Positions 23,258-31,563 of a DNA stretch of 52,533 nucleotides are shown here, one piece after another (position 1 is the stretch's first letter; each line of letters begins with the position of its first letter). The notes beneath the pieces are model-generated. The model saw nothing but the letters and a program-made list of their open reading frames with translations, had not been told where the DNA came from and made no database searches. The stretch comes from Desulfuromonadaceae bacterium UBA5613 (GTDB lineage: Bacteria; Desulfobacterota; Desulfuromonadia; Desulfuromonadales; UBA2197). The DNA lies in the NCBI GenBank assembly GCA_002424625.1, contig DIKR01000071.1, positions 2,898 through 55,430 of the forward strand. The letters are read 5' to 3'. Position numbers and translations under genes: made by a program.

Positions 23258-25168
23258 CTAAGCTCCCTTTAAAATTATTTCGGTCGTCAGAGTCGCCGGA
23301 CCTGCATCGACTTGGGCCTCGAACACGGGAAGTGGTGATTTCTCCATGTAATGCCTTGACTCCCAACCACTTGTCAGCTCGCACCGACTAAGCTCTCTGT
23401 TGCAGGTGATCTGGAGCTCCGCCAGATCGCCGGTGCACTTTGTCCCCTGCATCCCCCACTTCCCAGGCATCAGGCGCCAACGCAGTACGGCGCTGGACTT
23501 GAATCCTGCAATTTCATCGGTAATCCGCCATCGTCTGCCGTCGGTAATAACGGTTCGCTGGTGACGGCAGCCCATGTAGTCGGTGTAAGCACCGGACCAT
23601 GAAACCCTTCCTTTTTCCCGTACAACCTCCGAAGCGTGGGACATACGCAGCCAAGCACCTCGAAGGAAGCGACCCAGTCGGGGCATCTGGTCGCGCTCAT
23701 CAAATTGCACTGTGTTGTGCGCACAGGTGGAACCAAAATAACTCTGCCAAGGCTCGACGCCGTTGTAACTATAGGAACCAGAATCCCGCAGGATATTGAG
23801 GCCTTCGTGCCATAGGTCAAAATGCAGTGCGTCGGCATGACCGGGACGAAATCGGAAATTGGGACTGCGCACGATTCCCCAAGGCTGCTCCCCTTTGGTC
23901 TCTTGAGACCGTATCAATGCATAGCCGCCTTCGGGAAAGAGCCTTGACTGCCGGTTGAGATTCAATTTTGTGCCAAGCTCCGCATTGAGGCCTAACCAGA
24001 AAAGCGATTCGTCCCAAGACCCTGCCGGATAAGCCTTTATTCCCAGGAACAGAACGGTGCCAAGCTGCACCGAGGGACGATAATCCCGATATTCGGTTGA
24101 GGTCAGGACAAAGAGTCTGGCGCCGTCGTTGGCACCAAGGTTGGGGGCGTCACCACTGAGCGAGTCCGTCATCTGATAGAGCCACTCGATTGCTGCTTTA
24201 GCTTTTCGATAGAATTCTTTGGAAAACTTGTCCTGCGCTAACTCGATGCGCCAGAACTCGACCAGATTCAATGTGTCCACCAGTACCCGGTGGTAGTTGA
24301 GGGAATACTGGGAAAAACTGCCATCATCAGCGACAAGCCGGGTCAACCGGTTCTCCAGCCAGCGTCGTCCCGCCGCCTGCCACATGTTGCCTTGGCGCTT
24401 GACCCCCGGATTTTCACTCACACTCGCCAGCCAGGCTCCGGCGACGAAAAGTGCAGCAGCTTCGCTGGTGCCGTGATTGTTGTCCTGGGCCATGGCATAG
24501 CGGATTGTCGGCGCGATTCGGCGACAATGTTCAGTAACAAACCTGATTAATGGCGATAGCGGTGTCTTATGTTGATCCAACAGGAACGCTGTCAACAGTA
24601 CTTGCTGGAGCCGGATTCCAGTCTCTTGGCCGCACTTCCAATGAGGACCGAGGTTGAGAGGATTTTGCCTGGTCCAGTCGCTCATCCAGTCATTCAATGT
24701 GTTCAGATAGCGCGATTCACCTGTCAGGCGATAAGCGCGAGCGAGCAGGAGTGCCCAGTCAAAACGGGATGCTTCCCAAACGCTCTTGATGTCGCCGATC
24801 CCTGAATTGAAATCGTCGATTTTTGACCAATGTCGGCGGCGATCACCGATTACCCCACCCTCGATCGGATTCAAAAACCAGTCAGGAGGGGATCCTGTAT
24901 GAAATTTTTCGTGGGAAAAGTAAGTCAGATATCCTTCCAGCAACTCTTCCCCCGACCGGAGTGTCGCCGCAGTTGAACCTGTGGTCGGCGGTTTTGCCTG
25001 GCAGGCGGAAGCGCTGCTGAAAAACGGTCCCTCGTATCCTGTTCCGGGAACCATCCACTGCTCGGCCAAGCGACTGTGAATCGCCATTCGATAGAGAGCG
25101 ACGGTGGTGATGTTGCTCGTGCCCAAGCGCAGCAGTGTCGGTAGAAGTAGCGTTACATTTTTTTTCAT
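23258..25168 (-). CDS. Heparinase II/III-like (alginate lyase-type) polysaccharide lyase
   Basis: 636 residues from the ATG at 25168, with a weak AGGTT upstream. The N-terminal half is an alpha/alpha toroid (for example FDWALLLARAYRLTGESRYL, AMAQDNNHGTSEAAALFVAG, where Asn-Asn-His is a typical catalytic block). The C-terminal half is the heparinase II/III beta-sandwich with FRPGHADALHFDLWHEGLNI, RDSGSYSYNG and CAHNTVQFDERDQMPRLG. There is no clear signal peptide at this start. Lyases of this family cleave uronic-acid polymers and are common in Wzx/Wzy EPS loci, where they trim or clear mislocated polymer. That fits the uronic acid expected from TviB. Confidence 0.9.
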   Translation of the reverse strand: MKKNVTLLLPTLLRLGTSNITTVALYRMAIHSRLAEQWMVPGTGYEGPFFSSASACQAKPPTTGSTAATLRSGEELLEGYLTYFSHEKFHTGSPPDWFLNPIEGGVIGDRRRHWSKIDDFNSGIGDIKSVWEASRFDWALLLARAYRLTGESRYLNTLNDWMSDWTRQNPLNLGPHWKCGQETGIRLQQVLLTAFLLDQHKTPLSPLIRFVTEHCRRIAPTIRYAMAQDNNHGTSEAAALFVAGAWLASVSENPGVKRQGNMWQAAGRRWLENRLTRLVADDGSFSQYSLNYHRVLVDTLNLVEFWRIELAQDKFSKEFYRKAKAAIEWLYQMTDSLSGDAPNLGANDGARLFVLTSTEYRDYRPSVQLGTVLFLGIKAYPAGSWDESLFWLGLNAELGTKLNLNRQSRLFPEGGYALIRSQETKGEQPWGIVRSPNFRFRPGHADALHFDLWHEGLNILRDSGSYSYNGVEPWQSYFGSTCAHNTVQFDERDQMPRLGRFLRGAWLRMSHASEVVREKGRVSWSGAYTDYMGCRHQRTVITDGRRWRITDEIAGFKSSAVLRWRLMPGKWGMQGTKCTGDLAELQITCNRELSRCELTSGWESRHYMEKSPLPVFEAQVDAGPATLTTEIILKGA

Positions 25169-25232
25169 AATAACCTGGGTCACTAACGGCAAGTTTTCCG
25201 ACACGACAGGAATAGATTTTTTCACTTCAGCG

Positions 25233-26336
25233 TCAGGTGCGGGCAAGCAGTATTTCGACGATCCTCTGTGCCGCCTTTCCGTCCCACTTCTCCGGTACCC
25301 GGCCGGAAGAGAATTGACCACTCATCACCTTTTCGGCCGCCTTGAGGATGTCGAACCGGTTGTTGCCGACCAGCACGTTTGTTCCCATCTCACAAGTAAT
25401 AGGACGTTCGGTGTTTTCTCGCAGGGTCAGGCAGGGAATCCCCAGCACCGTCGTTTCCTCCTGCAATCCGCCGCTGTCGGTCAGCACCATTTTGGCAGAC
25501 ATGTTGAGGTGGAGAAATTCCAGATAGCCCAAAGGCTCAATTGGCCAGATTCCCCTGATCGGAAAATCTTTTGAGAAGAATCGGTCGAGACCGAACTGTC
25601 CGGCCATCTTGAAAGTGCGCGGATGGATGGGGAAAATAATGGGAATTTCCTTGGCAATGACGCTCAAGGTATCGAGGATTTCCTCCAACGTCCCGGCATC
25701 ATCGACGTTGGATGGGCGGTGCAGGGTCAAGGTGGCGTAACTACCGGACTCCAGACTCCAATCTTTTCGCAGGGAGAGTCCCTCGGCTACGTTGCGACAC
25801 CGGAGCAAAGTGTCGATCATGACGTTGCCGACGAAAAAGATCCGGTGCGCAGCAATACCTTCTTGGAGAAGATTTTCGTTGGCGATAAGGTCAGTGGTGA
25901 AGAGGTAGTCACAGAGGACATCGGTGCAGAGACGGTTGATTTCCTCCGGCATGCTCATATCCCGCGAGCGCAGGCCGGCTTCAACATGTGCCACCTCAAT
26001 ACCGAGCTTTTTCGCCGTCATGGCGCAGGCGACGGTTGAATTGACGTCCCCAACGACGATCACCAGATCGGGTCGTTCCCGCAGGCAGGTCTTCTCGAAC
26101 TCCACCATGATGCGGGCTGTCTGCTCGGCATGCGAACCTGAGCCGATACCAAAGTCTAGATCAGGTTTCGGCATACCAAGTTCATCGAAGAAAACTTTGG
26201 ACATTCGTTCATCGTAATGCTGACCCGTATGAATAAGCATGTGGTCAAAACGATCGGGGAACATGTTCATGGCCTGAATGATCGGGGCCATTTTCATGAA
26301 ATTGGGACGAGCACCTACAACGTTGATAATTTTCAA
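25233..26336 (-). CDS. wecB: UDP-N-acetylglucosamine 2-epimerase (non-hydrolysing)
   Basis: 367 residues. The start codon is TTG at 26336, with AGGAGA seven bases upstream, beginning KIINVVGARPNFMKMAP. Family motifs: HTGQHYDERMS, VEAGLRSRDMSMPEE, LTLHRPSNVDD, DSGGLQEETTVLGIPCLTLR and ENTERPITCEMGTN. It interconverts UDP-GlcNAc and UDP-ManNAc in the cytoplasm. With the TviB-type dehydrogenase it would allow N-acetylated uronic acids in the repeat unit. Its 3' end runs into the heparinase-gene upstream region, and 186 bp separate it from the polymerase gene, the largest gap in this part of the operon, so an internal promoter is possible. I find no convincing -35/-10 there. Confidence 0.95.
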   Translation of the reverse strand: MKIINVVGARPNFMKMAPIIQAMNMFPDRFDHMLIHTGQHYDERMSKVFFDELGMPKPDLDFGIGSGSHAEQTARIMVEFEKTCLRERPDLVIVVGDVNSTVACAMTAKKLGIEVAHVEAGLRSRDMSMPEEINRLCTDVLCDYLFTTDLIANENLLQEGIAAHRIFFVGNVMIDTLLRCRNVAEGLSLRKDWSLESGSYATLTLHRPSNVDDAGTLEEILDTLSVIAKEIPIIFPIHPRTFKMAGQFGLDRFFSKDFPIRGIWPIEPLGYLEFLHLNMSAKMVLTDSGGLQEETTVLGIPCLTLRENTERPITCEMGTNVLVGNNRFDILKAAEKVMSGQFSSGRVPEKWDGKAAQRIVEILLART

Positions 26337-26522
26337 GGCGTTTCTCCTTATTTGTCAGGTTCGCTTTAATTAAACGATATACGACAAGTCGCTCACCGCA
26401 ATGGAGCGAAGGTTTTAATTGTTGATAATATGGGTACTGGAAGGAGTTGAAACTAAAGGTTGATTCAGGGCGGGTATGTATAGGGGGCAGGTTGTTTTTC
26501 GCTACTTGATTTTATAATTTAA

Positions 26523-27845
26523 TCACCTGGGTTCGGGTGTTTTTCCATAGATCGCCAGCAAGGAACAAATCATGCCGATAGCGAGAGAAAATGACTTCAG
26601 ATATATTGTATTGTGAGTCATTCCTGCTACCAGAAGAAACCACAACAACGCAAGAGACGGAATTCTAATGCTGTTGTTTTCACATCGGCCGATCTGTTTG
26701 AACAGTTGCCAAACAAATATCGCAAAAACAATAAAACCTATTATCCCAAGCTCAGCCAGGATGTTAAGAATATCGTTATGAGACGCCCTGAGAATATAGT
26801 CTCTGGCATCAAATCCACTGCCGAACAGCGGCCGTTTCGTAATCTCTTCCAGATACACGGGCCAAATATAGTCCATTCTCCCCCCCGAGACCGTGGAGAT
26901 GCCCGAAGATTCGGCCGTCAAGATACTGGTTCGCTCTGTAACCAGTTGCCCCCAGTAGCCGAAAAAATTTTTGCTGATCCCGAAAGCAACCGCCATTATT
27001 GTTGCGGCAGAAAAAGTCAGTGCCACAATCCGGGTCCGTAGTCGCATCCGCGAATGGGCCAGCGGAATGATAATTAAAGGGATGATAAGTGCCATCCATG
27101 TCCCGCGACTTCCGGTCAGACCTATAGCAATCAGGATGAAAAAGTCCAGTGTCAGAACAAGGGCTTTTCGAGCTAAGCTGACTTCGGTTAAAAGGAAGAC
27201 AGACAGCAACAGTCCAACTGCAAGTGCATGCGAAAGCACGTTTTCGTTGGTGCCGGCGGCTAACCGTTTTCCGTATTCGCCAGCCAAACTTTCCATCCCG
27301 AACACTATAATATACAACCCCATAAGGGCTGCGCCACTAGTAGCACAACCACAAAAAATTTTCATTTGCGCCGGGTTTCTTATGATGAAAGCGACCAGAA
27401 ATGCCAAACCAATAACAGAAAACCTCGCACCGATAGACAGAAGCCCGTCAAGTGGGTCGCTGCTCCACAGTAAGATTGGCAGGTGCAGGAATACCAACAA
27501 AAAATACAGCAGTATAATAATAGAAATTGTCGGAAAGTTGTTTCGGCGGTTGAGCGCCAGATGGACGAACAAAGAAACCGCTACCAAGCCACCAAGAAGC
27601 TTGTTGCCTGTGACTACCCCCGGAACAATTTTCATTAGACCAGCGAATGGCCCTACAAATGCCAGTAGGCACAAACCCGCAACAGGGCTGAATAAGATGA
27701 AAGCGACGAAAGCGCTGCCGGCTATCAGCAATATTAATGTTTTTGTCTCAAGAGTAATAATAAGTGTCCCTAGTATCAAAACAGTCAGAATCCCAAGCGC
27801 CTTGATAATTGCATGATCATCACCGAAATAATTTGTCAGTTTCAT
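26523..27845 (-). CDS. O-antigen ligase/Wzy-type polymerase, multi-pass membrane protein
   Basis: 440 residues; the ATG at 27845 overlaps the flippase stop (ATGA-type overlap). About ten to twelve hydrophobic helices are visible (for example ILTVLILGTLIITLETKTLI, PVAGLCLLAFVGPFAGLMKI). The large periplasmic loop before the last helices contains the segment RPLFGSGFDARDYILRASHN, matching the Wzy_C pattern (G-x-G, His-Asn-D). This family includes WaaL ligases and Wzy polymerases. Next to Wzx, Wzz and Wza genes a polymerase is the simplest reading. The region is visibly more AT-rich than the tailoring genes, as is usual for Wzx/Wzy genes. Confidence 0.88.
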   Translation of the reverse strand: MKLTNYFGDDHAIIKALGILTVLILGTLIITLETKTLILLIAGSAFVAFILFSPVAGLCLLAFVGPFAGLMKIVPGVVTGNKLLGGLVAVSLFVHLALNRRNNFPTISIIILLYFLLVFLHLPILLWSSDPLDGLLSIGARFSVIGLAFLVAFIIRNPAQMKIFCGCATSGAALMGLYIIVFGMESLAGEYGKRLAAGTNENVLSHALAVGLLLSVFLLTEVSLARKALVLTLDFFILIAIGLTGSRGTWMALIIPLIIIPLAHSRMRLRTRIVALTFSAATIMAVAFGISKNFFGYWGQLVTERTSILTAESSGISTVSGGRMDYIWPVYLEEITKRPLFGSGFDARDYILRASHNDILNILAELGIIGFIVFAIFVWQLFKQIGRCENNSIRIPSLALLWFLLVAGMTHNTIYLKSFSLAIGMICSLLAIYGKTPEPR

Positions 27846-29455
27846 ATTTTGTCCTTTACGCTTGGCCCCTTACAAGATCCAAACGACGTCTCGATACTTC
27901 GACTTCTTGGCTTGAGTCGGGGAAACCTTGAAAGTCCCGCCTGATTGATCCTGGCAACGACTAAATCTCGACGGCTTTTCGATAGCCCCAGAAAGAAGGC
28001 AAGGACAGCAATCGGCAGCAAAGAAGCAGAGCCGTAACCGATCAACTGCCACCAGTTGTCAATTTCCAAGTGAGAGCTGATCACGGCCGCTGCACCATAC
28101 ATAGTGATCATGGCCAGAAGAGGTCTCGCCATGTTGGCACCCTGCCGCTCTTCAGAATTTTGGAAGATCCTGCGCACCAGCATGGGATAGGACAAGGTCA
28201 GGATCATTCTTCCAGCGATCAAACCCAAGGTAATGCCAAAGATTGGTGATACCATGGAGTTGCCTAGCCAAAAAGCGAGAGCAAAGGCAATTATTGTCGA
28301 AACTCCGCCGAGTAACACTTTGTTTTTGATCTTTAATGACACATCGACAATCTGAGCATCGTTGCGGATGAATATCAATTGGGTCGTCATAATCACCAGA
28401 AGAAGATTTTCGGCAAATCCAACGAAATTTTCCGGTCCTACCCAAAGTTTGACGAAAGAAAAATTCCACAATAGGATTAGCGAGCCAACCATGGCCGTGA
28501 CGAGCCAACTAAAAGTCATAATTTCTGCACGCACCTTGGTTGCTTTGGCGAAATCACCTCTACCGACGATGCCGCCGAGTCCGGGAACGGCGGCGGATAC
28601 GAGCATCGCCGAAAGACTTATGGCTATCTGCATGGAATAACTGGTCAACGCGTAAAAAGTTACCATCTGGGCCGAAGAAACCAAGCCGAGAATAATAATG
28701 TCGCCTGAAATCATCAGTTTATTGATGAAGGTCCAACTGAAAATCCAGATGCTGAAACCAAGAAATTGTTTGACTTCCTGCTTTTCTGGACGATTTGCTT
28801 TAAACCACGACAGATTTTTTTTTGCCACAACCAGAATGACTACCCCTCTGATCAGCCCTGCAACGAATACCGCAGTTGCCAGTCCTACCAGCCCCCAGCC
28901 CAGATAGGCAGTGGTCACCATGAGAATGCCGCCGGTCACCGCGCCTATGGAGTGGATCCAGGTGCATCGGTAGCCTAGGTTCATGCCGATCAGGAGAGCT
29001 TCGGGGATAGTTCGCAGTGGCGAGATAACCAGATTGAAAACGAGAATTCCGCAGGTGAGCCGGGTGACAGTGTAATACTCTGGTAGTAGCCCTTTGATAA
29101 AATGGGGAGAGAACCAGGTCAGAAGGGATCCCGTCACCAGGATTAACGGCAGGAAGCGGAGCCACACCACAATGGCGCAGCCCACGTCGCGTTGCTTCTC
29201 AGCCACGTCATCCAGGGATTGCTTGTTGGCGATCGTCCACTTGAGCGCCTGGGTGGCCCGACCATCGGCGGCGGAAACGTAGGTCAGGAGCCTTTGACAG
29301 ATCTTCCAGATGCCGAACAGATTGCTTCCGAGCCATGTCAGCAGGATGGGATTGGTCACAAAGCCCACCAGCACAAAAACCACGTAATTGAATACGGAGG
29401 ATGCGGCGTTAAGGGAGGCTGATTTGGTCAGATTTTTTGCGCCACCTTTAGCCAT
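27842..29455 (-). CDS. Wzx-type polysaccharide flippase (MOP superfamily)
   Basis: 537 residues; starts MAKGGAKNLTKSASLNAASS with AGGGGA upstream, overlapping the kinase-like gene by 8 bp. About fourteen hydrophobic segments are spaced as in Wzx/RfbX proteins, with a conserved-looking first helix region (FNYVVFVLVGFVTNPILLTW) and an internal Arg/Lys-rich cytoplasmic loop. It carries the lipid-linked repeat unit across the inner membrane for polymerisation. The last ~40 residues are a basic hydrophilic tail longer than I would expect. Confidence 0.9.
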   Translation of the reverse strand: MAKGGAKNLTKSASLNAASSVFNYVVFVLVGFVTNPILLTWLGSNLFGIWKICQRLLTYVSAADGRATQALKWTIANKQSLDDVAEKQRDVGCAIVVWLRFLPLILVTGSLLTWFSPHFIKGLLPEYYTVTRLTCGILVFNLVISPLRTIPEALLIGMNLGYRCTWIHSIGAVTGGILMVTTAYLGWGLVGLATAVFVAGLIRGVVILVVAKKNLSWFKANRPEKQEVKQFLGFSIWIFSWTFINKLMISGDIIILGLVSSAQMVTFYALTSYSMQIAISLSAMLVSAAVPGLGGIVGRGDFAKATKVRAEIMTFSWLVTAMVGSLILLWNFSFVKLWVGPENFVGFAENLLLVIMTTQLIFIRNDAQIVDVSLKIKNKVLLGGVSTIIAFALAFWLGNSMVSPIFGITLGLIAGRMILTLSYPMLVRRIFQNSEERQGANMARPLLAMITMYGAAAVISSHLEIDNWWQLIGYGSASLLPIAVLAFFLGLSKSRRDLVVARINQAGLSRFPRLKPRSRSIETSFGSCKGPSVKDKI

Positions 29456-31544
29456 CTTGTTTCCCCTGAAGCAGGTTGTTGATCATTTCTGCAACCTGAT
29501 CAATTGAATGTCGCTCGGTATCTATAAACTTGAGAGGTAAATCGACTTTGTTCTTGCCAACAAGACTAGAAAATGATTGGCGATAAATCTGAAAAAATTC
29601 CTCTGCCGTCGATTTGTCAGAGTTTTTTAGTTGATGTTTTTTTGAGCGATCATCAATTCTGGCTTTCAGGGTGTCATCGGACGCATCAAGCCAAACAACA
29701 GAATCGATTGTCATAGCCATCGTTTCGTGCAGTTCTGCCAGCCATTTGTCGGCACCCACAAAATTGTGAGTCTCCAGGTAAGCCAGGCTTGAAATAGGTC
29801 CCGCCTCCAGAACCAGATTGCGGCAAGGCAATACCTGCTTTTGCCGATGCTGTTGCAATATCTTCATGGTCACCTCGCAACCGAGCAATATCTTGAGGTG
29901 GCGTTGCCGTCGGCCAATTGACTTGAGTATAAGCGGGAGACGATTAATCATTACCTTCAGACAGATGAATTGGTGGTCCCGCCAGGAAACAGCGGTTTGC
30001 AGGTCGCAGGTAGTGCTGAGGATGTTTTTCGCTGCCGAGCTTTTTCCTGCACCGGCCGGCCCGATCAGTTCAATGATTTTTGGGAGCGTGTACAGGCTGG
30101 CCCAGACCAGGTCCCTGATGTTCTTCTCGACCTCGTCCAGGGGTTTGGCCGCATCAAGAAGGTGGGCGTATCCCCTCGGCCAGTGCCTATTCCATACCTC
30201 GCCGGAGCGGTTGGCGAGTTCCTGCTGATTGTCATGGGGACGTCGACTGGCGGCAATTGTGGGATCAAGGCGAAGAACCAGCAGTTCGTCGACACCTCTG
30301 ATCCTGGAGTAATAAGCCTCTTCTCTGTTGGCAAGGTAGCTGTAAAGGCCTTCTCCTCCCGTCAAGGCCCTGATTTTTGGGCTGTCCATGCTCCTCATTC
30401 CCGGTAGCGGGAGACGGTCCAAGCAGACCAGGCTGCCTTTTGACCGTAGTCGAAGGGCACGCCGAAAAGCATGATAACGGTAGCGCGCGATGAGCCAGAG
30501 CTTTAGTGACTGATGGAAATGGTCTTTAGTCTTACTGGTGATCAGTTTTCGTGTTTTTAGCAGGCCGCCCAACAGGTACCAGAGAGGCCCCTTCGAAGGC
30601 TTTCCGAGGTGAATGATCGAGATCTCGAAGTGCTTACCGAACCAGTTTCTGAGGGAGGCGATATTGGTCGTTTTTCCTGCCCCGTCACCACCAAGGAAGG
30701 CAATGATCTTGCCGTTGGGTGTCAGGCGTTTTCTTGCTCTTCGTCGCAGGCCGATCCTGGTCAGCACGCCTTTCAACTTTGTCCCCAGGCCACGCCGGGC
30801 GACGATGAAAGCCGTGGCGAGCAGCGAGTGTCGCCGGTAAGGCTTCAGGGTTCTGGTCAGATTGCGTCCCGCTGCCAGCCAGGCATAGCCGGGGGCGTCG
30901 GACAATATCGACGCCAGGCACTCGGCAAACAATTCCGGCGCAAGGAAAGGAAAATATTGATGTAGGTAGACATCGACTATCTCCGGGTCGGCTTTTGCCC
31001 GCAAATATTCCAGTTCGTTCCGGGCCGATTCGCCCAATCCGTCCCTTCCTTGGCCGCTGATGGCCTTGAACAGATCCCGTGTACTCCCGAATATCAATGT
31101 CAACAGTCTTCTTTTTAGAACCATTCTGATGACAAAGACGATTAACTCCATCTCGCAGGCTGGAATTTTCAGGTTGCCGGGGGGGGTGGCATTACTTGAG
31201 GCCAGGAACTCTTTCTCGATCGGCAGGTGGTAGTTTTTGATCAGGTCGTACCCGAGAATCAGCTGGTAATGCAGATGCAGATGCACGATTCTGCCTGAGG
31301 CGGCATCGTAGCCGTAATAATTGGAGATAGGAGGAAACCAGTTCTCGACCGGTGATATCGCCCGGATGAACTTTAAGCGCTGCAAGATCGACAGAAATCT
31401 TTCGCTGTCCTCCTCGGCGACCAGCAAGTCAAGATCATTGATTCCGGCAAGGGTCCTCTCGATTGCAGCATTACTCTTCCAATGGCAATAGCGGATTTGT
31501 TCGGCATCAGTGGCCTCAATGAATTCTTTGATCAATTGCAGCAT
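29448..31544 (-). CDS. Nucleotidyltransferase-like / double P-loop kinase fusion (annotated as thymidylate-kinase-like)
   Basis: 698 residues from the ATG at 31544; the Shine-Dalgarno is weak. Three parts are visible. Residues ~1-170 hold a nucleotidyltransferase-fold-like domain (IRYCHWKSNAAIE, then GINDLDLLVAEED as the acidic pair). Residues ~275-480 form a thymidylate-kinase-like domain with Walker A GGDGAGKTTN and LVCLDRLPLP. Residues ~490-698 form a second P-loop kinase with Walker A GPAGAGKSSAAKN and the lid-like ARIDDRSKKHQ. Single thymidylate-kinase-like proteins are seen in some EPS loci, but I do not recognise this fusion and cannot name its substrate. It could phosphorylate a sugar or lipid carrier. 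It lies between the flippase and the large exported protein. Confidence 0.7.
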   Translation of the reverse strand: MLQLIKEFIEATDAEQIRYCHWKSNAAIERTLAGINDLDLLVAEEDSERFLSILQRLKFIRAISPVENWFPPISNYYGYDAASGRIVHLHLHYQLILGYDLIKNYHLPIEKEFLASSNATPPGNLKIPACEMELIVFVIRMVLKRRLLTLIFGSTRDLFKAISGQGRDGLGESARNELEYLRAKADPEIVDVYLHQYFPFLAPELFAECLASILSDAPGYAWLAAGRNLTRTLKPYRRHSLLATAFIVARRGLGTKLKGVLTRIGLRRRARKRLTPNGKIIAFLGGDGAGKTTNIASLRNWFGKHFEISIIHLGKPSKGPLWYLLGGLLKTRKLITSKTKDHFHQSLKLWLIARYRYHAFRRALRLRSKGSLVCLDRLPLPGMRSMDSPKIRALTGGEGLYSYLANREEAYYSRIRGVDELLVLRLDPTIAASRRPHDNQQELANRSGEVWNRHWPRGYAHLLDAAKPLDEVEKNIRDLVWASLYTLPKIIELIGPAGAGKSSAAKNILSTTCDLQTAVSWRDHQFICLKVMINRLPLILKSIGRRQRHLKILLGCEVTMKILQQHRQKQVLPCRNLVLEAGPISSLAYLETHNFVGADKWLAELHETMAMTIDSVVWLDASDDTLKARIDDRSKKHQLKNSDKSTAEEFFQIYRQSFSSLVGKNKVDLPLKFIDTERHSIDQVAEMINNLLQGKQDG

Positions 31545-31563
31545 TATCAATCACTTTCTTTAG

